From assembly GCF_017873395.1 (NCBI RefSeq), contig NZ_JAGGKC010000049.1:1-11561 (forward strand): a DNA stretch of 11,561 bases, given 5' to 3'. The position numbers were made by a program, and so were the translations under genes. Below are positions 1 through 7,898 of this stretch, one piece after another (position 1 is the stretch's first letter; each line of letters begins with the position of its first letter). The notes beneath the pieces were generated by a model that worked only from the letters and a program-made list of their open reading frames with translations, did not search any database and was not told the DNA's origin. Source of the DNA: Youngiibacter multivorans. GTDB lineage: Bacteria; Bacillota; Clostridia; Clostridiales; Clostridiaceae.

Positions 1-129
1 GTAGCTTCTTACTCTCGAACCAATAACCCTAAGAGAACCTCCGCAAACAGGACAAAAATTTATCTCGTGGCTCCTTACGCAGAGAGAATCCCCCTTCCTT
101 TCTATCTTGAATTCTGATAAAATAACCAT
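1..129 (-). CDS. Zinc-ribbon (DUF6431-like) transposon helper, N-terminal part, runs off window
   Basis: Forty-three codons are visible, from the ATG at 129 down to base 1, with no stop. The protein begins MVILSEFKIERKGDSL and contains FCPVCGGSLRVIGS, a single CPxC half of a zinc ribbon. This matches the start of the short DUF6431-type proteins that I recall from clostridial insertion elements, where they accompany a transposase. The same N-terminus occurs at 7735, with conservative replacements, which supports real coding. No clear Shine-Dalgarno sequence precedes the ATG. The family name is from memory and the role in transposition is inferred. The rest of the gene lies outside the window. 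Confidence 0.6.
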   Translation of the reverse strand, partial: MVILSEFKIERKGDSLCVRSHEINFCPVCGGSLRVIGSRVRSY

Positions 130-292
130 GCTAATTAATTTTAGTGGGGACCCTTCTCTGATTCAGTTTCGTAGGCGGAATTCAGGGAGGGGTTCTTTCC
201 TTTCTATTCAATTCTTTCTCTCTGCCAGTATATCCGTCAATTTACGGACAGGCAAGCATGGCTAATCTATGTCAAAATTTCGCGGCTCTAAC
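1..292 (-). mobile_element. End of an unnamed insertion element (copy 1)
   Basis: This stretch is repeated in the same orientation at 7608-7898 with roughly 93-95% identity by eye. It comprises about 160 bases of near-identical non-coding DNA followed by the start of a helper ORF reading leftwards. Similarity between the copies stops sharply after CGCGGCTCTAAC (281-292). Beyond that point this copy meets a recombinase remnant, whereas the other meets an IS256 transposase, so this point is the element terminus. The element continues off the left edge of the window. I cannot assign its family with certainty. Confidence 0.75.
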
Positions 293-293
293 A

Positions 294-522
294 CCTTGGA
301 ACTGTCAAGCTTCAATAACTCTACTTGTAACTTTTGAAGCTGAGCGTCGATACCAGCCAGGATTTGGTCGTTATTGTGACTTGTGACGGCGACAATATTG
401 CCCCGGTTGCTCCACTGAACCCTGCGGAACACTTCACCACAGCCTCCGCAAACAATCATGATGGAGAAACAGTGAACACTGCTGAAAGTTCGATTCTTCC
501 CATTTGTTTTTCCTTCGATAAA
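294..522 (-). pseudogene. Serine recombinase C-terminal remnant
   Basis: In the frame open from 522 to 294 the translation includes IMIVCGGCGEVFRRVQWSNR. This is the CxxC recombinase zinc-ribbon segment that follows the catalytic and 'Recombinase' domains of large serine recombinases from Bacillota mobile elements. It then jumps to a segment of the HNNDQILAGIDAQLQKLQ type, like the coiled-coil tail of the same proteins. The second half of the zinc ribbon (WRC...C) and its surroundings are missing, which suggests an internal deletion. Two stop codons precede the fragment at 523-528. At 292/293 it is cut off by the insertion-element end. It is dead as a recombinase but indicates an old integrative element here. 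Confidence 0.65.
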
Positions 523-774
523 TTATTATCCTCCTCTCGTAAATACTAAGGCAATTACCGCAACTTTATTCTAATACTTACAAGAGTGGCTCTCTATCAC
601 GGATTCATTGATAAAATTCACTGGCTCCAGCCATCGGAATGGGTGACTCTTTACAACGGATGTGGAGGTTCTGTAAGCCGGAATACTCAAATACACAGAA
701 AAAAAGAACCTAGGACATCAACTATAAGTATATTAATTCACTATTAGGACATAATGATTTCAAGGAGATGAAAC

Positions 775-969
775 ATGATAAAAGCAAAATGTATATGCCA
801 TAAGGAAACAAACTTATCAAGCTATAAATTAATTCTTATTGACAACATTCTTCTTTATCGGGAGTATTATGGAAAATGCACATGTGGGAACAATGTATTA
901 TTTGAAGATTGGAATGAATCAGATCAGATATACTTAGATTGCCCCGAATTACTTAAATACCTTAAATAA
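775..969 (+). CDS. Small cysteine-containing hypothetical protein (64 aa)
   Basis: I do not recognise this protein. It starts at an ATG preceded by AAGGAG (762-767) with a spacing of seven bases, a strong ribosome binding site that argues for real translation. The 64 residues contain two CxC pairs, CIC at residues 6-8 followed by His9 and CTC at 35-37, plus Cys56. A small metal-binding fold is possible but not shown. There is no signal peptide or membrane segment. It stands alone between the recombinase remnant and the ISL3 element, with no obvious operon partner. Low GC and isolation fit mobile-element cargo or a leftover of a larger locus. Confidence 0.5.
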   Translation: MIKAKCICHKETNLSSYKLILIDNILLYREYYGKCTCGNNVLFEDWNESDQIYLDCPELLKYLK

Positions 970-1069
970 CTTATGCCTACTGAATGCTGTGAAACTCTAG
1001 CAATATGTGAATTTTATTTCCACTTACATTATGATTAGTTGGAACAAACCTCTGATATTTACGAAAGCC

Positions 1070-2642
1070 GGCACTTTGAAATGGGCGATGTAAAAGCACA
1101 AGAGTAAAAAGAACTGTATCACGATTTTGGCCTACCTGAAAAAATAGCCTCAGTCCAAGTATTTATGCTGATTTAGCCACTTTAGATTTTCGGTTAGGAA
1201 GTGGAACCTTTAAGTCAGAGCATACAAGATATACCATATCTAGCATGTTCTGGATATTCCTAAATCCATATGCTTTCCTAACAATTAGTTTTATCTTGTT
1301 ATTCGTTGCTTCAATTCTGGCATTCCTCATTCCGTAACGGATTGCATTCAGGATATGCCTCTTATGCCGCTTTATCTTTTGATACAGGTCTTTGAAAGCT
1401 TGTATACGACTATGACTAGCCCACCAACACCACGCTGCCCGCTCTCTTTCAACCTCTTCGGGGTCCTGAATTTTCAGAGTCAGGCGAAGCTTCTCCTTCA
1501 GCTTAAATCCACGGAACAATCGCTTATTGGTGGATGCTATCAGCTGAATACGGAGCTGCTGCTTTTCCGTCAGATTCTCCGGAGCCTTGCCCAAAGCATA
1601 TACGGAGTTCTTGATTTCTTCTGCCTTAGCTCTGGCAGCTTTTACCTTGGCAAGAGCCTTGTCATTTTGCTTGGGTCTGCCTGGCTTACGTGGATTCTCG
1701 CTGGATAGCTGCTGAGGTTCCACATAGGCTTCACGCCAAACTTCCCTGCGTACCTCATCAAGGGATTGCATGGCCCATTCGACAACATGGAATGGATCCA
1801 CACAGCCTTCACAGTCAGGCGTGAACTCATTCACGCACTCGGTTATCCATCTGGCACCATCTCCTGTGACCACCTTTATGGATGCTAGCTGCTTTTGCGT
1901 AAGCTGGCGATAAGACCGTTGAAGGACAGATTTACCATGTCCTTCAGATGCCCAGACAATAGTGTTTGTATCATGATTTAGGACAACTGTAATATACTTG
2001 TGTCCTTTCTTGTAACTGGTTTCATCAATGCCGATGTTAACAAGCCCATTAAGCCTTCTCGATCTTTCTGGCTCAATGTCATTAAGAGAACGACTGATAC
2101 ATTTGCCGACAGTAGCCCAATTAATCCGCATATAGGATGAACCCGTACTACGCGGAAGGTATGTTGCAAGCCATGCCGTGGTCAGGTCAAAGTCCCTGGT
2201 GAACCCGCTGCCTGGATATGACCATGGTACGTTGGCAGTCACGACTCCGTGTTCAGGGCAACTGATCCGATTGGTTGGTGCCTCAATCTCAATAAGTATT
2301 CCGCCGAAATCCAGACCTCGACATGTATTGGAGCCCTTACCAACTGTATCGTAGTCAGGACAATGGTTGCCACAGTACGGACAACGGTTTTGATACCAAG
2401 CCAATGGCCGTGCCTTGATCTTAAGATGCTGCACCCCATAAGAATCCGTATAAAAGTCATGGCCTGAAACAACAACCCCATTGACGTTAAGTAATATTTT
2501 GCATAAAGTATTAGCAGAAGCCATCTGGTCATCCCTTTCATGTATGTGTTTGGCCGCTAATACATTACTGGGAACTAGGTAGCTTTTCAATATTAATTTT
2601 TAATAGTGAGTTGTGGTTTTACCCATAATGAATAATGAAGCC
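1070..2642 (-). mobile_element. ISL3-family insertion sequence, apparently complete
   Basis: The element encloses an intact transposase gene. Proposed ends begin GGC at 1070 (+ strand) and at 2642 (- strand). Reading inwards from each, GTAAAAGCACAA (1090-1101) and GTAAAACCACAA (2622 down to 2611) match 11 of 12 bases at exactly the same distance from the tip. The rest of the terminal repeat is poorly conserved. The resulting size of about 1.57 kb is within the normal ISL3 range. The flanking 8-mers do not match, so no target duplication is visible. The boundaries are therefore tentative. Confidence 0.55.
1163..2524 (-). CDS. tnp: ISL3-family transposase
   Basis: This is a DDE transposase of the ISL3 family that moves the surrounding element. 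I chose the ATG at 2524 (MASANTLCKILL) because AAAGGG lies a suitable distance upstream. The frame is open back to a TTG at 2590, but that start has no ribosome binding site. The 453-residue product has a zf-ISL3 zinc finger near the N-terminus (CPYC at about 48-51, then later Cys and CPEHG). A helix-turn-helix region follows. The acidic triad can be read as D167 (NIGIDETS), D222 (VVTGDGARW) and E405 (ARIEATNN). The usual ISL3 ending with a VRKAYGFRN segment is present. No frameshift or internal stop was seen, so it may be active. The length is normal for the family. Confidence 0.9.
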   Translation of the reverse strand: MASANTLCKILLNVNGVVVSGHDFYTDSYGVQHLKIKARPLAWYQNRCPYCGNHCPDYDTVGKGSNTCRGLDFGGILIEIEAPTNRISCPEHGVVTANVPWSYPGSGFTRDFDLTTAWLATYLPRSTGSSYMRINWATVGKCISRSLNDIEPERSRRLNGLVNIGIDETSYKKGHKYITVVLNHDTNTIVWASEGHGKSVLQRSYRQLTQKQLASIKVVTGDGARWITECVNEFTPDCEGCVDPFHVVEWAMQSLDEVRREVWREAYVEPQQLSSENPRKPGRPKQNDKALAKVKAARAKAEEIKNSVYALGKAPENLTEKQQLRIQLIASTNKRLFRGFKLKEKLRLTLKIQDPEEVERERAAWCWWASHSRIQAFKDLYQKIKRHKRHILNAIRYGMRNARIEATNNKIKLIVRKAYGFRNIQNMLDMVYLVCSDLKVPLPNRKSKVAKSA

Positions 2643-2798
2643 TCTTATTTCATAACCAATAAGTATCAGTGATTCAAACAATTACTTTTATTGTATACAG
2701 TACAATTTCATCTTTATACTATCTAAGGAACATCACTTCTAAAATGAATTTATGAGTTGTCCTGATTTATTGAGATTTATGAGAAAGTTGAATGAAAC

Positions 2799-3220
2799 GG
2801 GTCTTCGCTGTTTTAAGGGGTAAGTTAACATCACTTTAGTAAACTGATATAATTGATACAAAAAACAAATGTGGTTGTTTGTATGTCTAATAATGAGGTG
2901 TTTTTCAGTTGGACTTCAGATTAAGGATCTCTTTTTCGCTAAGTCCAAAGATTTCAACCTGGAAAAGCTGATGAACTCCATCTATACATAGACTTCAAGA
3001 TTGATGCCAAGTTCCAATGTCCTGTCTGCCACGAGGGCGGCAAGGCTGTCCAGGACATGGAGTACAAAGTGCGGAAGCATCTGAATTTCTTCCATTAAAA
3101 GGCATTTATCCACTATAGAACTCCAAGAGGTAAGTGTGTTGAACACGGTGTGAAACTCATTGAGGTTCCCTGGGCTGCTCCTGAGTCAGGCTTCACCCTG
3201 CTGTTTGAAGGACTTCCCAC
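2799..3220 (+). pseudogene. Decayed second ISL3-family element, 5' end of transposase
   Basis: A different ISL3 transposase from the one at 1163, on the other strand. It starts MSNNEVFF at 2883. After a slip near the T-run at about 2906 it continues VGLQIKDLFFAKSKDFNLEK, and it changes frame again around 2988. It then shows the zinc-finger region (FQCPVCHEGGKAV, then GKCVEHGVKLIEVPW and PESGFTLLFEG). An in-frame TAA at 3096-3098 interrupts it. Similarity ends abruptly near 3220, so all of the catalytic part is missing. GGGTCTTCGCTG at 2799-2810 may be the element's left tip, at the distance from the start codon expected in this family. This is inference. Confidence 0.7.
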
Positions 3221-3340
3221 AGGAACAATAAATCGTTTCACTACATCACCTCAAGAATATTATGTACGATCAAAAATCTATCAAATAAAATATATCTGAT
3301 GTAGCATGGAATATTTTCTGCTCATAACGTCTCATTTTTA

Positions 3341-3369
3341 TTGTCTCGAAAGCTTGCCTATGTTATGCT
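3341..3369 (+). promoter_or_regulatory. Putative methyltransferase promoter
   Basis: TTGTCT (3341-3346) and TATGCT (3364-3369) are separated by 17 bases and lie 30 bases before the methyltransferase ATG. Each hexamer matches four of six positions of the sigma-70-type consensus. GTCTC, the likely target core of this restriction-modification family, overlaps the -35 box (3343-3347). A second copy lies at 3329-3333. A weak ribosome binding site, GGGTGG (3385-3390), follows. Confidence 0.45.
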
Positions 3370-3398
3370 TATCACATAAAATAATGGGTGGTTAGAAT

Positions 3399-6300
3399 AT
3401 GGAATTCGATGTTAGGCTATTTGCAAAACTTGAAGAGAGTAGTAAGAATTATGAAAAAAGCATGGACAAACTTCGTAGAAAACAAATTGGTAGTTATTTT
3501 ACATCATTAGAGCTTACAGTTAAAATGATGGATGAGCTAATAAGTGAAATGTCGAAAGAGGAAATTGAAAACATTTACAAGATGAGATTCCTTGAACCTT
3601 GTGTTGGTACAGGCAATTTTGTATTTGCATATATTCTGGGGTGTGTAAAGTTAGGATTAACCTCAGAACAAGTAAAAGAACTTATAAATAATATCTATGT
3701 ATGCGATATAAATGAAGAGGCGATAGCTATTTATCGTGATAATTTGACATTTTTTGCATTGGAGTTTTTTGGCATTGCACTTTCGGATGACTACTATCGT
3801 TCACATATTGGTGGAGGATTACTTTTTAACGTTGGTGATTCAAAAATACGATTTATAAGTTTGAAGGATGTTTTTGGAGAAGAAATTGCAGAGAGGAGAT
3901 TTGATATTGTAGCAACGAATCCTCCTTACAAGAATCTGAAGGCTGAACATACACACTATATTGATGAAAATGAAAAAAATAATGATAAGAGCAAATATTA
4001 TCAAATAAGCGAATTGGCACAAAAACACTTTCAATATTCAACTACAGGAACACTCAATTTGTACAAACTTTTTGTTGAAGAAATAATTGAAAATTACTTA
4101 ACTGATAATGGCAAATGTTCATTGTTGATACCTAGTTCAATACTTTCAGATAAGACCTGTAGTAGGCTTAGAAATCGAATGCTTTTTAATTACAAGATTA
4201 TTTCAATAAAAACTATGGGAGAAGATAGCTCATATGTTGATGCTCAACAGGCTTTATGTGCAATACTGCTAAAAAAAGGTCAGTCTACAGACTTTATTAA
4301 TATTTCAAAGGATTATGATAAAAATCCCGAAAACACCACAAATATACATGTTGACGATTTAACTAATTCAAATTGTGAGAACGCGATTGTCGTGTTAACA
4401 GAAAGTGAGTATCGTGTTTTAGAAGCAGTAAATAAATTTCCGAAACTTAAAGATATAACTTGTATAAAGAACTTACGGGGTGAACTTGACCTCTCGATTG
4501 ATAAAAATTATATTACATCAGTTGAAAGCCCATACAGGCTTATCAGGGGGCGAAATATTGGTTTATTTCAAATAAATCGACAAAACTCTTTTGACTATGT
4601 GAGTGAAGATTTTATAAAAAAATCACCAAAGGGGAGGTATGTTAAGGTACACCGAATCGCTTGCCAGCAAATTGCTAACCAAAGCAAAAAAAAGCGGGTT
4701 ATTTTTTCATACATTAAACCAAATACAGTATTAGGAAATTCTTGTAACTTTATTGTAGTTAATGAGAATAATTTAGATATAGATTTAGACTGGTTAATTG
4801 GTGTGCTAAATTCTTCATTGATCAACTGGCTGTTTAAGCTTACAAGTAGTAATAATCATATAAATAATTATGAATTAGATGCGTTACCACTGCCAATATA
4901 TTCAAAGAATAAAAATGAAATACGACAACTTGTAAAAAAATATATTGAAGTGGGGGCGTCAGAAATTTTAGATGAGATTGAAGAATTGGTCTGTCAAGCA
5001 TATGAAATTAGTAGTATTGATACAACATCGGGAAATATCGATGCCAATTCAGGCAATTATGACAAGTCAATTATATTAAAATTTTATAACGAGATAAAAT
5101 ATATTTTACCTAATACACAATTATCAACAATAGCTTCATTACTCGAAGGCAATATTTCAATAGAAGAAATAATAATCCAATGTGGTTACTCATTAACTTC
5201 ATTTGAGGAAAAAGTACTCACAAACTTGTATAATAAATATCTTGATATTAAATCCAATCGAGTTCTCAATCACACATTATTCAAACTTAGCGACCTCGAC
5301 TTAGAAATGATTAAACCTATTCCACAAGGCGGAAATTGGAAAAATATTCCTCAAGAAACTATAAGTAAATCCAAACGATTGGAAAGAATAAAAGAAACAG
5401 GGGGTAGAACTACTCTATATGGTCGTATTGATTACAAAAAACCAAGTTATACAATAACAACATATTTTAATAGACCTGGAAATGGTACTTATGTTCATCC
5501 AATTCATAACAGAGTTATTACTGTGAGAGAAGCTGCGAGATTTCAGAGTTTTAACGATGACTATTATTTTTGTGGTAATAAGAATCAACAATTAAAACAA
5601 GTTGGAAATGCAGTTCCCGTACTTCTGGCATACCAAATTGCAAAGAATATCTTGGGAAAGACTGGTTGTTCGCGCTCGTTAGATCTATTTTGTGGAGCGG
5701 GTGGGATGACTGCTGGTTTTAAAGCAGGTGGAATCAATTCTATATTAAGTACAGATATAGAAGAAAGTGCGTGTATGACATTAAAAGTGAATAATCCGGA
5801 GATTCCAATACTATGTGGTGATATTACTAATCCTTTAACGAAGTCGCAAATTGTTCAAACGGCTCTCGAAAACGAAGCAGATATTATCTGTGGAGGGCCA
5901 CCATGTCAGGGATTTTCAATGGCTGGATTTAGGCAGGTAGATGACCCTAGGAACCAATTATTTCGAGATTTTGCAGATATAGTATCGAAGGTAAAACCCA
6001 AGATTATTGTATTTGAGAATGTAGAGGGGTTATTAACATTCCAAAATGGGGAAACATATAGAAATATAATTCAATTGTTCTCGGAGCTTGGATATAATGC
6101 TAATGGTAGAACGCTCTTTGCTCATCATTTTGGGGTGCCACAAAAAAGAAAGAGAGTAATCCTTATTTGCACAAGAAAAGACTTGTCCTTTTCACCAGAT
6201 GAATTATTTCCAGAACCACCAACTATAAGTGAAGAATTACAAATAACTGCATACGATACAATATCTGATTTAGAGAATATTGGTTTTGGACATGAAGCAG

Positions 6301-6446
6301 TATATAAAAATATAGCTATATCTAAATATGTGCAGCTACTAAGAGATCAAATCAGCCACATTGATTACTTTACATCCATTTCACAAGCAATATTCAATGA
6401 TATGGCCGATATTCATTTTAAAGCGACACAACTTAGATTGTTTTAG
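3399..6446 (+). CDS. Fused N6-adenine / permuted C5-cytosine DNA methyltransferase, Alw26I/Eco31I/Esp3I family
   Basis: The 1015-residue protein should methylate both strands of the asymmetric site of a type IIS restriction system using S-adenosylmethionine. The N-terminal half is an N6-adenine enzyme: IGSYFTS at 30-36 (motif X), FLEPCVGTGNF at 64-74 (motif I), catalytic NPPY at 174-177, then a target-recognition region to about 535. The C-terminal half is a C5-cytosine enzyme in permuted order. The PQGGNW to TITT segment (642-688) comes first, followed by motif IX (ITVREAARFQSF, 707-718) and motif X (QVGNAVPVLLA, 734-744). Motif I (DLFCGAGGMTAGF, 762-774), motif IV (GGPPCQGFS, 832-840, nucleophile Cys836), motif VI (FENVEGL, 872-878) and motif VIII (QKRKRVILI, 915-923) follow. 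Known family members modify adenine on one strand and cytosine on the other. All motifs look intact. It is low in GC and the endonuclease is convergent downstream. Confidence 0.92.
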   Translation: MEFDVRLFAKLEESSKNYEKSMDKLRRKQIGSYFTSLELTVKMMDELISEMSKEEIENIYKMRFLEPCVGTGNFVFAYILGCVKLGLTSEQVKELINNIYVCDINEEAIAIYRDNLTFFALEFFGIALSDDYYRSHIGGGLLFNVGDSKIRFISLKDVFGEEIAERRFDIVATNPPYKNLKAEHTHYIDENEKNNDKSKYYQISELAQKHFQYSTTGTLNLYKLFVEEIIENYLTDNGKCSLLIPSSILSDKTCSRLRNRMLFNYKIISIKTMGEDSSYVDAQQALCAILLKKGQSTDFINISKDYDKNPENTTNIHVDDLTNSNCENAIVVLTESEYRVLEAVNKFPKLKDITCIKNLRGELDLSIDKNYITSVESPYRLIRGRNIGLFQINRQNSFDYVSEDFIKKSPKGRYVKVHRIACQQIANQSKKKRVIFSYIKPNTVLGNSCNFIVVNENNLDIDLDWLIGVLNSSLINWLFKLTSSNNHINNYELDALPLPIYSKNKNEIRQLVKKYIEVGASEILDEIEELVCQAYEISSIDTTSGNIDANSGNYDKSIILKFYNEIKYILPNTQLSTIASLLEGNISIEEIIIQCGYSLTSFEEKVLTNLYNKYLDIKSNRVLNHTLFKLSDLDLEMIKPIPQGGNWKNIPQETISKSKRLERIKETGGRTTLYGRIDYKKPSYTITTYFNRPGNGTYVHPIHNRVITVREAARFQSFNDDYYFCGNKNQQLKQVGNAVPVLLAYQIAKNILGKTGCSRSLDLFCGAGGMTAGFKAGGINSILSTDIEESACMTLKVNNPEIPILCGDITNPLTKSQIVQTALENEADIICGGPPCQGFSMAGFRQVDDPRNQLFRDFADIVSKVKPKIIVFENVEGLLTFQNGETYRNIIQLFSELGYNANGRTLFAHHFGVPQKRKRVILICTRKDLSFSPDELFPEPPTISEELQITAYDTISDLENIGFGHEAVYKNIAISKYVQLLRDQISHIDYFTSISQAIFNDMADIHFKATQLRLF

Positions 6447-6557
6447 ACTAGTTAATGTAACTAACACTAGCCAAAATTTGTTAAGTTTGTGTAGTAGTTA
6501 CTTTAAATGTAGATTCTGTAAATTGTATCAAATAATTCTCTGTAAACTAATAAAATT

Positions 6558-6607
6558 GAAATAAGGAAAGACTAATCTAATAACCTTTGTTAGTCTTTCC
6601 TTATTTC
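6558..6607 (+). terminator. Hairpin terminator after the methyltransferase gene
   Basis: An 18-base perfect inverted repeat (6558-6575 and 6590-6607) encloses a 14-base loop and lies 111 bases after the methyltransferase stop. The lower stem is A/T-rich, with A-rich DNA on one side and T-rich DNA on the other. It could therefore stop transcription from either strand, which suits its place between convergent genes. Confidence 0.75.
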
Positions 6608-6892
6608 TCATCTATGCTATTTAATGTGAATTGAAAGTGTCAAATGAAAGGATCGCTGAAATGGTGAGAAATAATCTAATAGTTAATAAATAATTCACCA
6701 TCAAATTACCGAGAATGAAAACTCGAAAATGAGTTAGCAATATCAAATCGATATGGTAGTGTAATTTAAATTATGTTTATACATGACTTAAGATATTAAG
6801 AAGAGTGAGAATAGGAGCAGGACAGGAGAGCTGAGACAAGCTCAGGCACCATATCGAAAATCGATTCTCTGGCTTTACAATACGCGCATTCC
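6608..6892. other. AT-rich spacer without recognisable genes
   Basis: No convincing coding frame, RNA gene or element end was found here. A short inverted repeat, ATGGTGA (6660-6666) with TCACCAT further on, and a lone GAGAC (6833-6837) are the only landmarks. The missing right terminus of the IS256 element should lie in or near this stretch. Nothing complementary to its left terminus could be seen, so it may have been deleted. Confidence 0.4.
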
Positions 6893-6926
6893 AAATAGAC
6901 TGTCAACTTACGTTGATAGTCTATTT
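6893..6926. terminator. Hairpin overlapping the IS256 transposase stop
   Basis: A 15-base stem (6893-6907 and 6912-6926, one G-T pair) with a four-base loop is followed on the + strand by a run of T. It overlaps the end of the IS256 transposase remnant. It could be a bidirectional terminator carried by that element. Confidence 0.55.
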
Positions 6927-7122
6927 TTGTGGGTTAAGCCTGTTTTCAAACAAGATTTCAATCTGACTTTCGATTTTATCCCAATTCCGAATACGCTTAG
7001 TCCATTTAGACATAACATCCATAGTCGCAAGATAGAGAATTTTGATGACAGCAGTATCCATAGGGAAAACTGTCTTTGTTTTGGTCACTTTCCGTAGCTG
7101 CCTGTGGTATGCGTACAGCGTT
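6921..7122 (-). pseudogene. IS256-family transposase, C-terminal fragment
   Basis: Reading leftwards, the frame gives AYHRQLRKVTKTKTVFPMD and then ILYLATMDVMSKWTKRIRNW, ending ILFENRLNPQK at a TAG (6923-6921). This is the conserved end of mutator/IS256 transposases. It includes the YHRQLRKVTK segment that follows the last catalytic Glu. Homology begins at about 7122 with a damaged NAV...AYHRQ, where about two bases are lost and the Glu codon itself is missing. Upstream DNA is of IS21 type. It is most simply the tail of the transposase whose N-terminal part is at 7899-8856. Confidence 0.8.
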
Positions 7123-7214
7123 TTTATAGAGCCATGTGCACGCAGTTAAAGAGCCATTAACGCACATAGTGCAGAGCTAGTGGTGCGAAGCGCAATACCA
7201 CCCCAAAGGGTGGC
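7123..7214 (-). repeat. Probable IS21-type end with terminal repeats
   Basis: TTATAGAGCCAT (7124-7135) and TTAAAGAGCCAT (7146-7157) are near-identical direct repeats 22 bases apart. They lie between the IstB remnant and the point where IS256 sequence resumes. IS21-family elements commonly carry such multiple terminal repeats. A short G/C-rich hairpin (CCACCC 7198-7203 with GGGTGG 7208-7213) sits just after the IstB stop and may be its terminator. Confidence 0.45.
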
Positions 7215-7227
7215 TTTAAAAGTTTCC

Positions 7228-7560
7228 TATATTGATATCATTGACTTGATACCCTTTATCGTAATTCTATGCGTCTTTGATGATACTCTGTTGGTGATTG
7301 ATTCTGCGGCAAGGTGAACGGGAATCTGATCCAACCACTCGGCAGGTTCTAGTTGGGAGGCAACTATAGTAGATCGAAGATTCTTGCGACGGTCAATTAT
7401 GGAAAGAAGATTCTCAGCGTATTCAATGCGGGATTACGAACTTGGCTTCATCCAGTGGCTTGAGATCTTCCAGAGCGAGCCATCCCCGGCACTCGCATGG
7501 CGTAAGAGCAGAGCAATGGTATTTCTGGTACCTTGTGGGTCGCTGCAACCTGGCGTTGGC
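7228..7560 (-). pseudogene. istB: IstB (IS21-family helper ATPase), degraded C-terminal part
   Basis: The clean portion reads EYAENLLSIIDRRKNLRST, then IVASQLEPAEWLDQI and RITIKGIKSM, ending at TAG (7230-7228). This is the sensor/arginine-finger end of IstB, the AAA+ helper of IS21 transposition (compare the ddRygrrStivtSQ...W...LkGeSMR pattern). Upstream, EDLKPLDEAKFV and GDGSLWK can be read only by changing frames, so several indels are present. The Walker A region is absent and the upstream side joins the DUF6431-like element near 7560. It is non-functional. Confidence 0.65.
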
Positions 7561-7564
7561 TAAG

Positions 7565-7735
7565 CCTCCGAATGACTAACCTGACTGTATTGCCGTTAGT
7601 CTTAACGTAGCTTCTCCCCATGGAACCAATAACCCTAAGTGACCCTCCACAAACAGGACAAAAATTTACCTCATGGCTCCTTACGAAGAGAGATTCCCCC
7701 TTCCTATCTAGCCTGAATTCTGATAAAATAACCAT
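7565..7735 (-). pseudogene. Zinc-ribbon (DUF6431-like) helper, truncated and joined to IstB remnant
   Basis: From the ATG at 7735 the product begins MVILSEFRLDRKGESLF, continues NFCPVCGGSLRVIGS, and keeps the family pattern through NTVRLVIRRL at about residue 58. After that the frame runs on to 7448 but no longer resembles the family: the second cysteine pair and the IHHELPD-type segment are absent or unrecognisable. The underlying DNA there is better explained as a frameshifted IstB piece. The apparent 95-residue ORF is thus a chimera produced by element rearrangement and is unlikely to be functional. Confidence 0.6.
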
Positions 7736-7898
7736 GCTAATTAATTTTAGTGGGAACCCTTCTCTGATTCAGTTTCGTAGGCGGAATTCAGGGAGGGGTT
7801 CTTTCCTTTCTATTCAATTCTTTCTCTCTGCCAGTATATCCATCAATTTACGGACAGGCAAGCATGGCTACTCTATGTCAAAATTTCGCGGCTCTAAC
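7565..7898 (-). mobile_element. End of the unnamed insertion element (copy 2)
   Basis: This is the second copy of the sequence at 1-292, in the same orientation, and it extends about 40 bases further into the element. Its tip (7887-7898) abuts an IS256 transposase frame immediately after codons for SWR, so it inserted into, or recombined with, that gene. The non-coding 160 bases next to the tip are almost identical to copy 1, while the coding part has diverged more. The other end of the element is gone. Confidence 0.7.

Noticed and set aside
1355..1708. 117-codon frame on the + strand
   Set aside because: It lies entirely opposite the ISL3 transposase, lacks a ribosome binding site and has an unnatural composition.
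6648..6691. Short frame reading VSNERIAEMVRNN
   Set aside because: It looks slightly like a helix but is very short, has no proper start site and lies in an AT-rich spacer.
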